Position numbers and translations under genes: made by a program
Part shown: positions 1 through 12,667 of the stretch, piece by piece
Layout: each line of letters starts with the position of its first letter
How positions within the stretch are numbered: position 1 is the stretch's first letter
The notes under the pieces: model-generated
The model's input: only the letters and a program-made list of their open reading frames with translations
What the model was told of the DNA's origin: nothing
Databases searched by the model: none
Assembly (NCBI GenBank): GCA_029945375.1
Contig: CM057059.1
Coordinates: 3,038,001 to 3,102,000 of the forward strand
DNA from: Agaricus subrufescens
Lineage: Eukaryota > Basidiomycota > Agaricomycetes > Agaricales > Agaricaceae
DNA: 64,000 nucleotides
Reading direction: 5' to 3'

Positions 1-2
1 CG

Positions 3-836
3 GGTTACTTACACGTTGAGGAAGCTGGTCCCTCGAGTCCTCTCAAGGATGTCCGTCGACTACCCCGCAGGGGAAGCACGATTACATCGGCATCCGCTTC
101 TACTCCAGAGAACTGCCCGAAACTCGAGCCGGATCTGGCATTATTAAATGGCATGGCTATTATTCAGATCGATTTCTGTGTGTCATTACTGGCTAGAGTA
201 CGTTTGATTTTGTCATTGCAGCAACTAAAGGTTGACGTTGTCACCTCCATAGATATTGTCTGGAGAAACGCCACCTATCCAACATAACCTTAAGAAACTA
301 GCTGATCTTCTCCGCCAAAAGAGCCCGAAGGAACTTGAGAAAATAGGGGTGTCAGAACTCGAAAAATTCTATTCGTGAGTTGTATTCTGCATATACATCA
401 AAATTGATCCTTCTAATGTTCGATTTCGCGATACAGACGAAGTACAAGACTGTCTGATCGAATTAAGAAACGATATAATGTAGAAAGTGTCAAGAAGCTG
501 TGTGAGGAGGTGAACCCGACAATTGAAGTTTGGCTCGACAAACCACACATTAGTCAAGTAGGTCGTCTACCCTTAAACCCAAGTAATAAGGGAATTGACG
601 AAAAACACCAAGTGAAGAGTCTTTCGGACTTTTTGGACTTCTCAGAAGGTGTAGCTGGATTGCAAGCTCGCCGAATAAGTATGACTGCCAAACAAATCGG
701 TCAAATGAGGGCGAGAGACGCAGAAAACCCGCTCAGAATGACTCTTCAGGCTTCAAATACAACTCACAATCTTCCTTATGTCGCTCCACGGTTCCTTTAC
801 CTCAGGAAAATCCATCCCCTTGGCCTTGCGTTCTGA
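3..836 (+). CDS. 3' part of an unrecognised spliced gene
   Basis: The gene runs in from outside the window, so its start is missing. Three exons join in frame: 3-197, 253-374 and 437-836, with introns of 55 and 62 bases that have good GT and AG ends; the stop is at 834-836. The visible ~238 residues are charged and mostly helical. The middle exon carries LADLLRQKSPKELEKIG and the last exon begins with a basic stretch, RSTRLSDRIKKRYNV. There is no signal peptide or membrane segment in the visible part. I do not recognise the family. The in-frame joining of all three exons is the main evidence that this is a real gene. It points towards the carboxylesterase cluster and ends about 470 bases before the 3' end of esterase 1. 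Confidence 0.5.
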
Positions 837-1309
837 ATGGATGGAATACAATATTAGCCTAATAATTACTGTGCAGAATGCTCTAATGATTGGACCTTTC
901 ACGCGAGGAATTTATTTCCTGTATTTACGATCAATTATGAAATGCATCGACTAGTAACACGCGAGTCCCGGATTACAACCAGGAGCTAAGGTCTCTTAGC
1001 AACACCTGCCGAGAATGTATAAGTGAATGACAAAAAATAGGCTAAGATTGTCTATATAGTTCTATACATATCACATAGCTGTCTGGGCAGAAATCGGAAG
1101 GAGTAATATTGGAAGTTGAATGTGTACTGACATAAAAATAGACAATTAGTCTAAAAAAGGAAATAGGAGGTTCAACGCTGTCCATGACAGCTCGCACTCT
1201 AGGTGTGGAAGTACTCGTATTGGAAGAAAGAAAAAAATTCCCATCCATAGTTAGCGTCAGAAGCCTATCTCTGGAGATGTATCTGCATATGTATCTGCAT
1301 ATGTCTGTA

Positions 1310-3203
1310 TCAAAACAAATCAAGTACCTGCGCAGAAATCGCAGCTAAAGTGTCAGACTTTGAGCAAACCAAATCAAGTTGATCACCCCGGCCAAAGGCA
1401 GCGCTGCTCGTATTGAAGAAATTGCCCAATTGAATAAGGCTGTTGCTCGTTGGGTTGTACGTCGGCCAACCAAAGTTCGATAAACCCTTCTGTGGATCTC
1501 GGGCAAAGGCAACCCAAGCGCTCTGCATATACCTTGACAGCGCAATTTCTTCGGGTGTCTTGGCGACTGTGGTAGTCTGATTATATGTTCCAAAAACAAT
1601 TGGAAGCTCAGATGAATGGTATGCTCTAAGATCAGGACGAGTAGAGATGTCACGAAAGACAGCTAAAAAAAAATAAGAACGGCATGCAAAGCCAGTGCTC
1701 AGAAACTCACCTTCATACTGATATCTCCAAGCCGGAATACTAGCATTCCTTCTCAATGAGACGGCTTCACCAGCGGGGCACGTGAATTGAGTCTGTAGAG
1801 TCATCACACTTCAACAAACCGAAGAAGAAAATCTGATAAACCGGTAAACATACATAAGTCAGTAAGTCAGCAGATAGTTCCGTCACCAATGGTTGAGCGA
1901 AGCCCAGAGGTGACAGAAGCTCCGCACTGACAATAAAGACGTCTGCTTCGTGCTGGGTTGATCCGACCAAAAGAGGAACCTTGAGAAAGTTTCCCGATGC
2001 CGTGCGAGTTGCGATGTCACCAAAGACCGTGATGTCTACATAAAATTAGCTGAGAGCAGTTCAACAATTCAGTATGATACTAACTATCAGCGACCAGCCA
2101 AAAATAGCTGTCTGTCTTCACAACAACATCCTTGAGTGTCGCTCCAGGAACTCGTTTCATACAAGCCAGTTGGGCTTCATCCGGGCCTACGGAAGGTTCA
2201 AACAAGGTAAATCAAAGTTATCTTAATCACGTACTTGGTCCACAGCCCGCAGCAACGGCAAGTTCATTCCAGAGAGTCGAGTTAATAGAGCTGCGGGTTA
2301 CTCCCAGATTATCCCCTTTAGAAACGCTACGAAGCAGTTAGACGACGATCAGAATTGTTCTAGCAATCTCACCTTCCGGATTGTTCAATTACACCTATCG
2401 TACTTCAAAAAAGCGTCCACCCTGTAATAATTCAATCACTCACCTTTAACCCTCTCATCGTTCGGATGGGCTATCGTATACAAATCTATTGCCACACTAC
2501 CAGCACTCTCACCGAACAATATCATTCGCTCGGGATCTCCCCCAAAATTCGCTATATTATCATGCACCCATTGTACCGCCGCATCAATATCGAGTAGTCC
2601 AAAGTTCTGGCCCGTTGTAGCATTCGATAGTTGAGGGGCATTGGGCTGGCCAAAAAAGTTGAGCCTGTAATTGAAAGTCACAATCGTGACATCGTCGTTG
2701 TCCCGAACAAAAGATAGACCCTCGTAAGTAGGAAAATTGCTCTATCATTTGAATAAATAAGAGAAGAAGAAGAAGGCAAGATATAGTCTACTTACTGTGC
2801 CAAGTTGAAAAGCGCCACCATGTATCCATATCATCACGGCTGTTTTTTGTTTCCTGTCTACACTCGGGGACCATATGTTGACACTCATGCAGTTTTCACT
2901 TTCAGTGAAATCGGGTACGACAAAGCTTGTTATGTTCACGAATCCGGTACTGGTGGGGCTATCCATTTGGATACAAGAATCACCAAATTGATTGGCCGTG
3001 AAAACATCTTGTCGTTTTGGTGGAAGTTTCGGTGCTTCCCATCGGTTGGCCACGGCGTAAGGGATACCAAGGAATTGCCTGACAGTAGGAGCAACAAGTG
3101 ACCCAAGGACATCGCCTTGTTGAGTATGTACGCGTAGTCCTGAATCTTGTGCTACAACAAGTGTAGTCGATAGGCAAGTAAGCAGCAGAAGGAAAATACG
3201 CAT
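1310..3203 (-). CDS. Secreted type-B carboxylesterase 1 (CE1)
   Basis: A serine hydrolase of the carboxylesterase type-B / cholinesterase-like lipase family (alpha/beta hydrolase fold), expected to cleave carboxylic esters outside the cell. Eight exons join perfectly to 512 aa: 3203-2796, 2741-2444, 2394-2373 (22 bases), 2326-2235, 2186-2085, 2035-1854, 1792-1711 and 1662-1310. A hydrophobic N-terminus (MRIFLLLLTCLSTTLVVAQ) is a signal peptide. Family motifs follow in order: FLGIPYA near residue 45, the oxyanion loop HGGAF near 128, the nucleophile elbow GESAG (Ser near 215), the acid Glu in GSTQHEAD near 337, and the His in AYHSSELP near 411. Length is slightly below the usual ~540 aa. It is the most diverged of the five tandem esterases and lies outside the 5 kb duplicated unit. 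Confidence 0.88.
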
Positions 3204-4226
3204 AATGAGGATGTCAGCTGGAAAGTGGGTTTGAAGGATTTGAGCAATGCAAGGCCAAGTCAGTGAGTTCTCTACGTTCCCTGTTTCCTTTATATTTACT
3301 TTATACTACCGTGATTCGGCTCAAGGACGAGTCATACGGTTGAACGCGAATCGGTAGAAAATAAAATGAGACTGCGCTGCTACGGACTGCGGTACGACTT
3401 CGATCTCGGGCGGTGTATTGGATTTGATTCCAATCAACTTAATGATACAAATAGACAGCCTCTGTTGCTGTTAGTCCTTCCCAGCCTAACAATATTCTGT
3501 TACTAGTACTAGTACGAAAGCTCCGTGCTTGGCACTTTCAATGCGCAGTATATTGTAATCTCAAAAATCTCTGTTTCTGATAGTTCATTTTGTATCCAGG
3601 AGATTCGTTCCTTCGTCGAAATTTCCAGCCAAGTTTTCACATCATATTTTCCTGGCACCTCGATGCACCGACATTAAACCTCTTTCGAACTCAAATATCG
3701 CGGGGAGTTGTTATAACGATGTTATCTGTTATCATCAATGAGTGGCATAGATCTAGTGATACAAATTTCATTAAACAAGCATTGCGACCAGCTGGGAACA
3801 AACTTACAGGAGTCATAACGTTGTCCCGATAAGAATCTCCATTGCAATGGGGCGGCGTCGAGAGCGTGACGTGCTAGGCTCAAAATGTTCTCTATAGTGA
3901 GTGGAGTGTTTCTCAAAGCGGTGTTGTCAAGGCGCGGATTGCAGGTGCCGAACATTGCACGTTTACTGGAGGAAAAAAGCACCGTATAGAAGGTTGAGAT
4001 GAAAGCTGGGACAACCGACAAAGGCCGTCTGATCTATTTAGTCACGTCATATCAACAGCACTCAAGCATTACGAGACTGGTTTCACCGCCCAAGAAGTTG
4101 TACCACATGTATCAATAGCCCGATGACGAGAGTACTCCATGGAAGAAAGTTGATCTCTGGTGTTGGGCGTTGAGTTACATAGACAGGGAGCGCCAAATCA
4201 AATTTCTGTCTCCCATTTCGCACCTA
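3204..4226. other. Intergenic between CE1 and the PARG-like gene
   Basis: Upstream region of CE1 and downstream region of the PARG-like gene. An AT-rich stretch near 3290-3305 lies about 90 bases upstream of the CE1 start and could be its TATA region. I see no supported gene; the short reading frames here lack family features. Confidence 0.4.
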
Positions 4227-5379
4227 CTACGCGGCCCCAGCTCCAAATTTATCTGCAAACTTGAGATAAGTCTCATTCCCAATGACTCCAAATACCACCC
4301 TATCAAACGACTTCCCAAACCTCGCCTCTTCTCCCACTAACAGTCCTGCCCAAAGGTCCACCACCATTTCAACGCTATTCTTAAATGCTCCCGTCCCAAA
4401 GCTTCCCAATACTATGTTCCGCACACCCTGAATTTCGAAGAGATATAGAAGTCGGGCCATGCGTTCCTTCATGACTGCGCATATCCTTTCTTGCACAGCC
4501 GATTCAGAAAGAACGTCTTTTCCTTCATCAAAGGCCTTTTGACGCTTTTGCCAGACGACGCCAGCGTTCACGGCTGGTGAGGTCAGGATGTCAATTTCAT
4601 AAGGGTCTATCCAATCTCCGGCGTCTGTTCTGAAAACGAGGACAGAAGGACTGTAGATCATGGAATGTGAATAGAATCCGTCATTCTTCCCAGCCGTGAT
4701 TCGGTGATGGTACGAGTAGAATTGTTGGCCGATGGGACATGTAAGGCTTTGATAAAGGGTTGACGAACGTGCAATCGATTCCTCCTACAACCGCATATGT
4801 TTGATTGAGTAGATGACGGATGAATGGTTAGACTGACCTGAGCCCGGGCACCATTCAAAAACCCACCGCCAGGATTCTTCGCGGACGCGAAATTGAGTAC
4901 ACCGACAGCCTGAGCACGTTTCCCTTGTCCGCCCACCGCATTGCCCCTATCACCAGCTGATTGAGGATCAAGCCTGGAGCCAAGCTTTTTCATGAGGTCG
5001 CGTGCGGTGTCCAAGGTTGACTGTTCAGTAGCCCAGACTTTTGTTGGGCTCATATCTAGAGATGGGGTCGCTGACGATAGAGTAGACCAGGAAGAGACTT
5101 CAGATTCAGGACCATAATAGAGGGTAGATCCTTGAAGTTGTTCTACGTTCATCTTGAGGTCAAACGTCTCCGGTGGATCATCTGACCCAGAGTTGTCTAG
5201 AGTGTAGGACCCTATGGCTATGGCCTTCATGCTTTCGTCCGCTATACGTTTGCATACTTCTCTGGGTGGTAGTCCAAGAGGATGCGGTTTAGGCTACAAT
5301 GCAAACCAATCAGTTGCAGCGACGCCAAAAGTGAGCGAAGTGAACCTACAGTCTTTGCTTTGGCAGGGTTTCGGGACAT
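4227..5379 (-). CDS. TIGR02452/DUF2263 microbial-type PARG-like protein
   Basis: A poly(ADP-ribose) glycohydrolase-like macrodomain protein of the TIGR02452 family, which removes or binds ADP-ribose; the substrate here is not known. Three exons join in frame to 347 aa: 5379-5350 (only 10 codons), 5293-4838 and 4784-4227. The start MSRNPAKAKT is chosen because its splice keeps the frame. The family signature is clear: VGVLNFASAKNPGGGFLNGA near residue 137, followed directly across the second splice junction by the catalytic-type QEE and then SSTLYQSL. Further on are MIYSPSVLVFR and the C-terminal GSFGTGAFKN loop typical of macrodomains. No signal peptide, so probably cytosolic or nuclear. It sits on the same strand between secreted esterases 1 and 2, with no obvious functional link to them. 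Confidence 0.85.
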
Positions 5380-5776
5380 GATTGGTCGCAGAAGGACGGA
5401 GCTGGCACGCTGGAGTTTGAGGACTGGTTGGAGGAATGAGGAGTGAATGTTCACTTGGTTTATACAGAACATAGCCTGATACATACCACTTCGAACGGGT
5501 ACTACATTTCGACTCCGCCATACTCAGTACCAATCAAAGTGATTCCTAACTTGTGCTTTTCGGAACCGAAGCAGAACATAAGTTGAATAGAAGGAAGTTC
5601 AGGCTGTGCTGATCAAAAACGTTGATCCGATTGTTCCTGTCATTTCGGCAACGGTCGAAGTAGTATCTGACGCGTTGGAAGAGGGAAACACGAAAAAAAA
5701 ACACTCAGTACCATTCATCATTCATAGGGCTGTCCATAGAACAATGTATCTTACATATACTAATCGACAAAACTAC

Positions 5777-7676
5777 TCAGGGTAGAAGCAAACTGAGTAC
5801 TTGTGCAGAGATCGCATTTAAGGTTTGCAGCTTCGAGCATACGAAATCAAGCTGATCACCGCGTCCAAATGTGGCGCTGCTCGTGTTGAAAAAGTTGCCC
5901 AACTGGATAAGACTGTTGCTCGTCGGGTTGTACGTCGGCCAACCAAAGTTCGACAACCCCTGTTGTGGGTCTCGGGCAAAGGCAACCCAAGCACTCTGCA
6001 TATACTTTGACAGTGCAATTTCGGCTGACGTTTTGGCGATTGTGGTCGTCTGATTGTATGTTCCAAAGACGATAGGGAGCTCGGATGCATGCCATGCCCT
6101 GAGATCAGGGCGAGTAGAGATGTCGCGAAAGACAGCTAGAAAAAACTGAGGAAGGCTTTCGATAATGGACAGCTAAACTTGGGGATTCACCTTCGTACTG
6201 GTATCTCCAAGCCTGGACATTAGCATTCTTCCTAACCAGGGCTGCCCCACCAGCGGGACACGTAAAGCCAATCTGTAATCCCGTTTCAACGCACAAACAA
6301 CGAGTAACTGAACGACTGGGAACGCACATATGTCAATAAATCGGCAGAGAGTTCAGTCACTAATGGTTGTGCAAAGGTTAAGGGTGATAGGAGCTCGTCA
6401 CCAACGACAAAAATGTCCCCTTCGTTTGCGGTGCTTCCGATCAGAAGAGGTACCTTGAGGAAATTGCCCGAGGCCACGCGGGTCGGGGTATCAGCGAAAA
6501 CTGTGACATCTACGCAAAAATTAGTTGAGAGCATGTAACAACATTCGCATGACGAACTATCAGGGACCAGCCCGAAATTGCTATTCGTGCTCACAACAGC
6601 ATCTTCGAGCGTTCTTGCAGGGACTCGTTTCATACAAGCCAGCTGGGCATCATCCGGATCTACCGTCATATGTCGAACATGACGAATCAAATTGACACAA
6701 ACGACGCACTTGACCCACAGCCCACGGCATTAGCAAGACTATTCCAGAGAGTCGAGTTAGCGGAACTGCTAGCTAAACCTCCCGCGGAAACGCTGAAAAT
6801 GATTAGCCTACTGTGGGGGTTCAAATTGCCCAAACAAGCTCACGTTCCAGAATGTTCAATGACACCTAATAATATTCACCATAATGCATTTTCGAGTAGA
6901 ATTAAAACTACCCACCTTTGACCCGTTTATCGTCCGGGTGAGCTATCGTATATAGATCAACTGCCGCTGCCCCGGCACTCTGACCAAATATTATCACTCG
7001 GTCTGGGTCTCCGCCGAAATTCGCTATATTATCGTGAACCCATTGTATTGCGGCATCGATATCAAGAAGCCCGAAATTTTGCGCTGTTGTAGGCTTCGAG
7101 AGTTGCGGGGCATTGGGCTGGCCGAAGACATTGAGCCGGTAATTGAAAGTCACAACTGTGACGTCGTCATTATCCCGCACGATAAATCGGCCATCATAGG
7201 TGGGAATATTACTCTGCCATTCGGAATATTTAGCTACTGAGATAGACGGAAAGAGACAATCGACCCACAGTACCAAATTGGAATCCACCACCATATATCC
7301 AAACCATCACAGCCGTTTTCTGTTTCCTGTTTACGCTAGGGGACCATACATTGATGCTCATACAATTTTCACTTTCAGTTGCATTGGGTACGACAGAACC
7401 TGTTAGCTTCAAGAACTCGAGGTTGGCAGCGCTATTCATTTGGATACAAGAGTCACCAAAACGGCTAGCTGGGAGAACAAGCCGTCGTTGAGGCGGAAGT
7501 TTTGGGGCCTCCCATCGACCGGCAACAGCGTAGGGGATACCAAGGAACTGCCTGACAGTAGGAGTAACAAATGACCCAAGGACATCGCCTTGTTCAGTAT
7601 GCACGAGTAACCCGATGCCTTGTGAGACTACAAATGTAGTCCACAGGCTTGTGAGGAGCAAAGGGAGAATACGCAT
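5777..7676 (-). CDS. Secreted type-B carboxylesterase 2 (CE2)
   Basis: Same family and eight-exon layout as CE1, including the tiny 22-base third exon near 6847-6868. The signal peptide begins MRILPLLLTSLWTTFVV. The oxyanion loop is IYGGGFQFG, the nucleophile elbow is GQSAG (Glu replaced by Gln before the Ser, triad Ser kept), the acid Glu lies in GSTANEGD and the His in AWHASELP. All exon junctions I checked (after FQFGT, around the mini-exon, and into PDDAQLAC) keep frame, so the gene appears intact. It is closest to CE4 (10756-12667), its copy in the second duplication unit. Its last exon starts with the conserved AVFRDISTRP segment and ends QVLSLLLP. Substrate cannot be told from sequence; plant or microbial cell-wall esters or lipids are typical for the family. 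Confidence 0.85.
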
Positions 7677-8112
7677 GGGTGAGAGACTCAGCGATTGCGA
7701 TGATTCTGACCCAAAGAACGATCGTCCTTTTATATCTGACGCTGATAATTTTCATTATGCCCCGACTTCCAGCAAAAAGAACGAATAATGGTAACAGAAC
7801 TGGGAAATTGAAGGCCATATAACTGCATCCCCGCGACGTTTCGACTGATCTATTGCGAGAACAGCTCCCGGGGAATCGCCAAGCCGGTCAACTCAGTAAC
7901 CGGTCCGCCGAACAGAAGAAGGAAGTAGAGCACGGGAGAGAGTTGACCTGAGAAAGGTGTGGCGCAAGGTAAATCAGGGCACTGTGAGAACTTCCACAAA
8001 CCAAGCGCACGAGTGAAAAGATGTCATATGCTCAGCTGGAGGGTTCAATGAGAAAATTCTTCATGAACATGTTTTATTATTATGTACTTCATCATCAAAC
8101 AAGTGCTGCCGC

Positions 8113-10031
8113 TCACGGTGACAGTAAACTGTTCACCTGTGCCATGATACTAGCCAAAGTATCAGACTTCGAGCATGCAAAGTCAAGCTGATCGCCCTGC
8201 CCGAATGTAGCACTACTTCTGTTGAAAAAGTTTCCTAATTGAATAAGACTACTGCTTCCTGGGTCGTACGTCGGCCAGCCAAACTCAGATAAACCCTTCT
8301 GTGGATCTCGAGCAAAGGCGACCCAAGCACTTTGTGTATATCTCGACAGTGCAATTTCATCCGGTGTTTGGGGTATGTCAATAGTTTGACTATAGGTCCC
8401 GAAGACAATGGGAATTTCGGACATATGATATGCACGAAGGTCAGGACGAAGAGATATGTCGCGGAAGACAGCTAGAAAGGAATACATCAGTAAAATTTCG
8501 ATTGCAATGCCAATGACTAGCTGATATACCCTGATACTGATATCTCCAAGCGGGGACGCCCACATTCGCTCTCGTTGCAGCAGCTTCACCCGCTGGACAA
8601 GTAAATGCGGTCTGTTGAGGCAGTTTAAGTACCACATGGAAAGTGATAGTGTAAAAAGTAACAAACGAACATAAGTCAATAAGTCTGCAAAGAGCTCCGT
8701 CACAAGTGGTGGTGCATATCCTAACGGCGACAACATCTCGGAGCCAACCGTCATGATATCTGCTTCATGCTGAGTACTGCCGACAAGAAGAGGAACTTTA
8801 AGGAAATCGCCCGATGCCAAGCGAGCCGCAGTATCAGGGAAAAGTGTGATATCTGTATAAGTTTATCAGTACAGGAGAACAAGGGATTGTTGTATGCCAC
8901 GGACTGTCAGCAACTAGCTGGAAAATAATATTTGTGCTCACGACAGCATCTTCTAATTTCCTTCCAGGGACGTCTTTCATGCAAGCTAATTGAGCATCAT
9001 TTGGAACTAGTATAACTGTCAATTTAAAACGATCAGAACAGTGACACCAGCGGCCTACCCTTTCCGCAACCCACGACATCGGCGATATCATTCCACACAT
9101 CTGAATTATCAGGACCAGTCAAAGGAGTGTCTCCAGAAACGCTGAGAATCCATCAGACCTCCAGCGCAGTTCGTTGAGAGAACGAGCTCACCTTCCAGAT
9201 TGTTCAATGACACCTAGTCAATCTCAGGTAAATCAATTGTTCATAGTAGATGGACACCCTTTACCTTTGACTCTTTTATCCTTGGGATGAGCAACCGTAT
9301 AGAGATCGGCTGCCACGCCACCAGCACTTTCACCGAACAGTGTAATTCGTTCCGGGTCTCCACCAAAATTAGCAATGTTATCGTAAACCCATTGTACTGC
9401 AGCGTCGATATCGAGAAGGCCAAAGTTCAAACCAGTCGTGGAGTTCAAAAGTTGAGGTGCGTTGGGCTGGCCGAAGATATTGAGTCTGTAATTGAAGGTA
9501 ACAAGCGTGACGTCTTCATTATCCCGCACAAAATGTTGTCCATCGTAAGTAGGGAAATCGCTCTGTCAGCACCTCGCAATTAGACAGGTCATCGGCCATA
9601 GCGAAGGAAAAAAACAAACTCACAGTCCCGAGCTGGAATCCACCCCCATAAATCCAAATCATCACCGCCGTCTGTTGATTCCTGTCCAAACTTGGGGCCC
9701 ATATATTGACGCTTAGACAATCCTCGCTTTCGGTGACATTAGTAAAGGCAATGCCAGTCAAATTGAAGAAGTTGATCTGCGCAGGACCGTTCATTTGGAT
9801 GCACGAGTCGCCAAAACGATCAGCTTTGAACGCGTCTTGTCGTGATAATGGAGGCTTTGGAGCCTCCCATCGATTTGCGGTGGCGAAAGGAATACCCAAG
9901 AATTGCCTAACAGTGGGTGAAACCAGCGTCCCAATAACATCGCCCTGTTGAGTAGGTACGCGCAATCCTGAGTCCTGTGGAACTAGAAGGACGGAGTATA
10001 TGCTTGCTAGCAGTAGACGAAGAAGGCGCAT
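8113..10031 (-). CDS. Secreted type-B carboxylesterase 3 (CE3)
   Basis: Type-B carboxylesterase of a second subgroup shared with CE5. The signal peptide begins MRLLRLLLASIYSVLLV. The oxyanion loop is IYGGGFQLG, the nucleophile elbow is LFGESAGGVA, the acid Glu lies in GSTQHEAD and the His in AYHMSEIP. Exon order follows CE1, with the N-terminal exon from 10031 and the last exon ending QVNSLLSP at 8113. Around 8995-9600 the DNA is nearly identical to CE5 at 14001-14606, while the 3' half is more diverged. I found no stop codon or frameshift in the exons read. CE2 begins about 440 bases downstream on the same strand, each gene having its own promoter-length spacer. Confidence 0.83.
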
Positions 10032-10397
10032 GTGTGAAAGATTGAGAGAGACGATTTATAAGAGTAAATGTACTAGAGGATTTGAATTTAAGGGTGGGTA
10101 ATACTGCGAACTGCGGAGTACTTACGATCAAATAAAGAATTGAATTGGTTGCAACATCATGTCTGAAAACACTGCGCGCCTCGTAAATACTTCTTGAAAC
10201 CCAAACAGCTCTGGTAAGCACTCGAAACTAGGGGGAAAGTACAAAGCAGAGAGAAAATCAACCGAATGACGTCAGCGAGCGGGGGGAATTCCGCCCTAGC
10301 CTTTCGAGGTGAGATTGTCATCCCCGAGTCAAGCACACAGGATCAAGGACTATATCATTCGTAGCTAGTGGGGAATAATTCATACAACACAGGACAC

Positions 10398-10433
10398 TAA
10401 TTATAATGATAGAAGCAGAGCGGTGTAACAACC
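10398..10433. repeat. Short dispersed repeat, copy 1
   Basis: This ~36 base stretch at the right edge of duplication unit 1 (contains agaagcagagcgg) recurs near 16349-16384 with about four mismatches. It is not at the matching place in unit 2. It may be a small relic of a mobile element or a breakpoint-associated sequence. Confidence 0.45.
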
Positions 10434-10755
10434 GCTGTGAGACCCCGGGGTGTGTAAAAAGCACTTATGCTCAAATAATCGTGATTATCAGTCCAGACTT
10501 AAATCAGATAAGTGCGTGATAACCACGAATATTTAGGTGACTCCTATATAACTTGTGTTTCTCGGACCCGAAGCAAAACACAAGTTGAATAAAATGGACT
10601 TAGGCCGTGCTGATCAGAAATGTTGATCCAATTATTCCTTTTATCTCGGCAACGGTCCAGGCAGTGCCTGACGCGTTGGGAGGGGGAAACTCGGTACCGT
10701 TCATAGGGCTGTCCGTGGAACACAATATCTCACATATACTAATCGACAAAGCTAC

Positions 10756-12667
10756 TCAGGGCAAAAGCAAACTGAGTACCTGTGCAGAGATCGCAGTCAG
10801 AGTTTCCAGCTTGGAGCATACGAAATCAAGCTGATCACCGCGTCCAAATGCAGCGCCGCTTGTATTAAAAAAGCTGCCCAATTGAATAAGAGTGTTGCTC
10901 GTCGGGTTGTACGTCGGCCAACCAAAGTTCGATAACCCTTGCTGTGGATCTCGGGCAAAGGCAACCCAAGCACTCTGCATATACTTTGACAGTGCAATTT
11001 CGACGGGTGTTTTGGCGACTGTGGTGGTCTGGTTGTATGTTCCAAAGACAATGGGTAGTTCGGATGCATGCCATGCCCTGAGATCGGGACGAGTAGAGAT
11101 ATCACGAAAGACAGCTAGAAGGAACTGAGGAACGGTTTCAAAATGAAGGCCAGTATCTAGAAGCCTACCTTCATATTGATATCTCCAAGTTGGTATGTTA
11201 GCATTCTTCCTCACCAAGGCAGCTCCACCGGCGGGACAAGTAAACGCTGCCTATAAAATGATACCATCTCAGCACGAACAAAGGCGAGCTAAACTAATGA
11301 TAACGCACATAAGTCAATAAATCAGCAGACAGCTCTGTCACCAATGGTTGAGCAAATCCCAAGGGCGACAGGAGTTCATCACCAACAAGGAAAATGTCTC
11401 CTTCGTTCTTGGTGCTTCCTACTAGAAGAGGAACCTTCAGGAAATTTCCTGAAGCCACACGGCTCGGAACATCTGCAAAGACTGTAATATCTGCATTGAA
11501 TTAGTCAAAAGTGTGTAACGAACATTCTATGATACGAACTGTCGGTGACCGGACCGAAAGCGCTATTCGTATTCACGACAGCATCCTCGAGTGTTCTTCC
11601 AGGAACCTGTTTCATACAAGCCAGTTGGGCATCATCCGGATCTGCGAAATATGTCAAATAAAACGAATCAAAGAGATGTAAACGACGTGCTTGATCCACA
11701 CCCCACAGCATTGGCGAGATTGTTCCAAAGAGTCGAGTTGATAGAATTGCCAGTTAGATCTAATGTATCCTCTCCCGACGCGCTGAGATTTCAATTAATA
11801 TTACGGCTTTCAAACTATTCAAACAAGCTGACCTTCCGGAATGTTCAATCACACCTATTTAACTTCTTCAAAAAGAGCATCTTCCAGTAAATATTGAACT
11901 ACTTACCTGTGACCCTTTTATCGTTTGGATGAGCTATCGTATACAAATCTACTGCCAGACTTCCAGCGCTCTGGCCGAACAATATTACTCGTTCCGGATC
12001 TCCGCCAAAATTCGCTATATTATCATGAACCCATTGTATCGCAGCGTCAATATCAAGAAGGCCGAAATTTTGAGCATTTGTAGACTTCAAAAGCTGCGGA
12101 GAATTGGGCTGGCCGAAGACATTGAGTCTGTAATTGAAAGTAACAAGCGTGACATCGTCGTTATCCCGCACGAAAAAACGGCCATCATAGGTGGGAAGAT
12201 TGCTCTACCATTTGTAACGTTGAGAGATCGAGATAGACAAAAAGAAATAATCGACTTACAGTACCAAATTGGAACGCACCGCCATATATCCAAACCATCA
12301 CTGCCGTTTTCTGTTTCCTGTTTACGCTTGGAGACCATACATTGATGCTCATGCAATTTTCACTTTCAGTTGCATTGGGTACAACAAAATTTGCCAACTT
12401 CAAGAATTCGAGGTTGGCAGCGGCATTCATTTGGATACAAGAGTCACCAAAACGGTTAGCTGGGAAGACAGTCTGTCGTTGAGGCGGATGTTTGGGAGCC
12501 TCCCATCGACCGGCAACAGCGTAGGGGATACCAAGGAACTGCCTAACAGTAGGAGTAACAAGTGACCCGAGGACGTCGCCTTGTTCAGTATGCACGAGTA
12601 ACCCGGTGCCTTGTGAGGCTACAAATGTAGTCCACAGGCTTATGAGGAGCAAGGGAAGAATACGCAT
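10756..12667 (-). CDS. Secreted type-B carboxylesterase 4 (CE4)
   Basis: Tandem copy of CE2. The start is placed at the Met of MRILPLLLISLWTTFVA, which aligns with the CE2 start; an upstream in-frame Met 13 codons earlier would mask the signal peptide. The oxyanion loop is IYGGAFQFG, the nucleophile elbow LFGQSAGSLA, the acid Glu is in GSTKNEGD and the His in AWHASELP. Exon boundaries mirror CE2, with a mini-exon in the 11840-11865 area. The last exon runs from just before 11105 to 10756 and ends QVLSLLLP. No disabling change was seen. The Ala in the oxyanion loop is shared with CE1 rather than its closest relative CE2. Confidence 0.84.

Larger units (their letters stand above)
5550..10400. 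repeat. Tandem duplication unit, copy 1 (CE2 + CE3)
   Basis: This block and 10553-15415 are two copies of one ~5 kb unit. Matching landmarks include the left end (cggaaccgaagcagaacata near 5560, with a close match near 10570), the CE2/CE4 genes, the 430 bp CE2-CE3 spacer against the CE4-CE5 spacer, and the region upstream of CE3 against that upstream of CE5 (both contain ccctagcctttc and a tatatcatt block). Offsets run from about 4980 at CE2 to 5006-5015 at CE3, so the copies differ by small indels. Confidence 0.85.
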
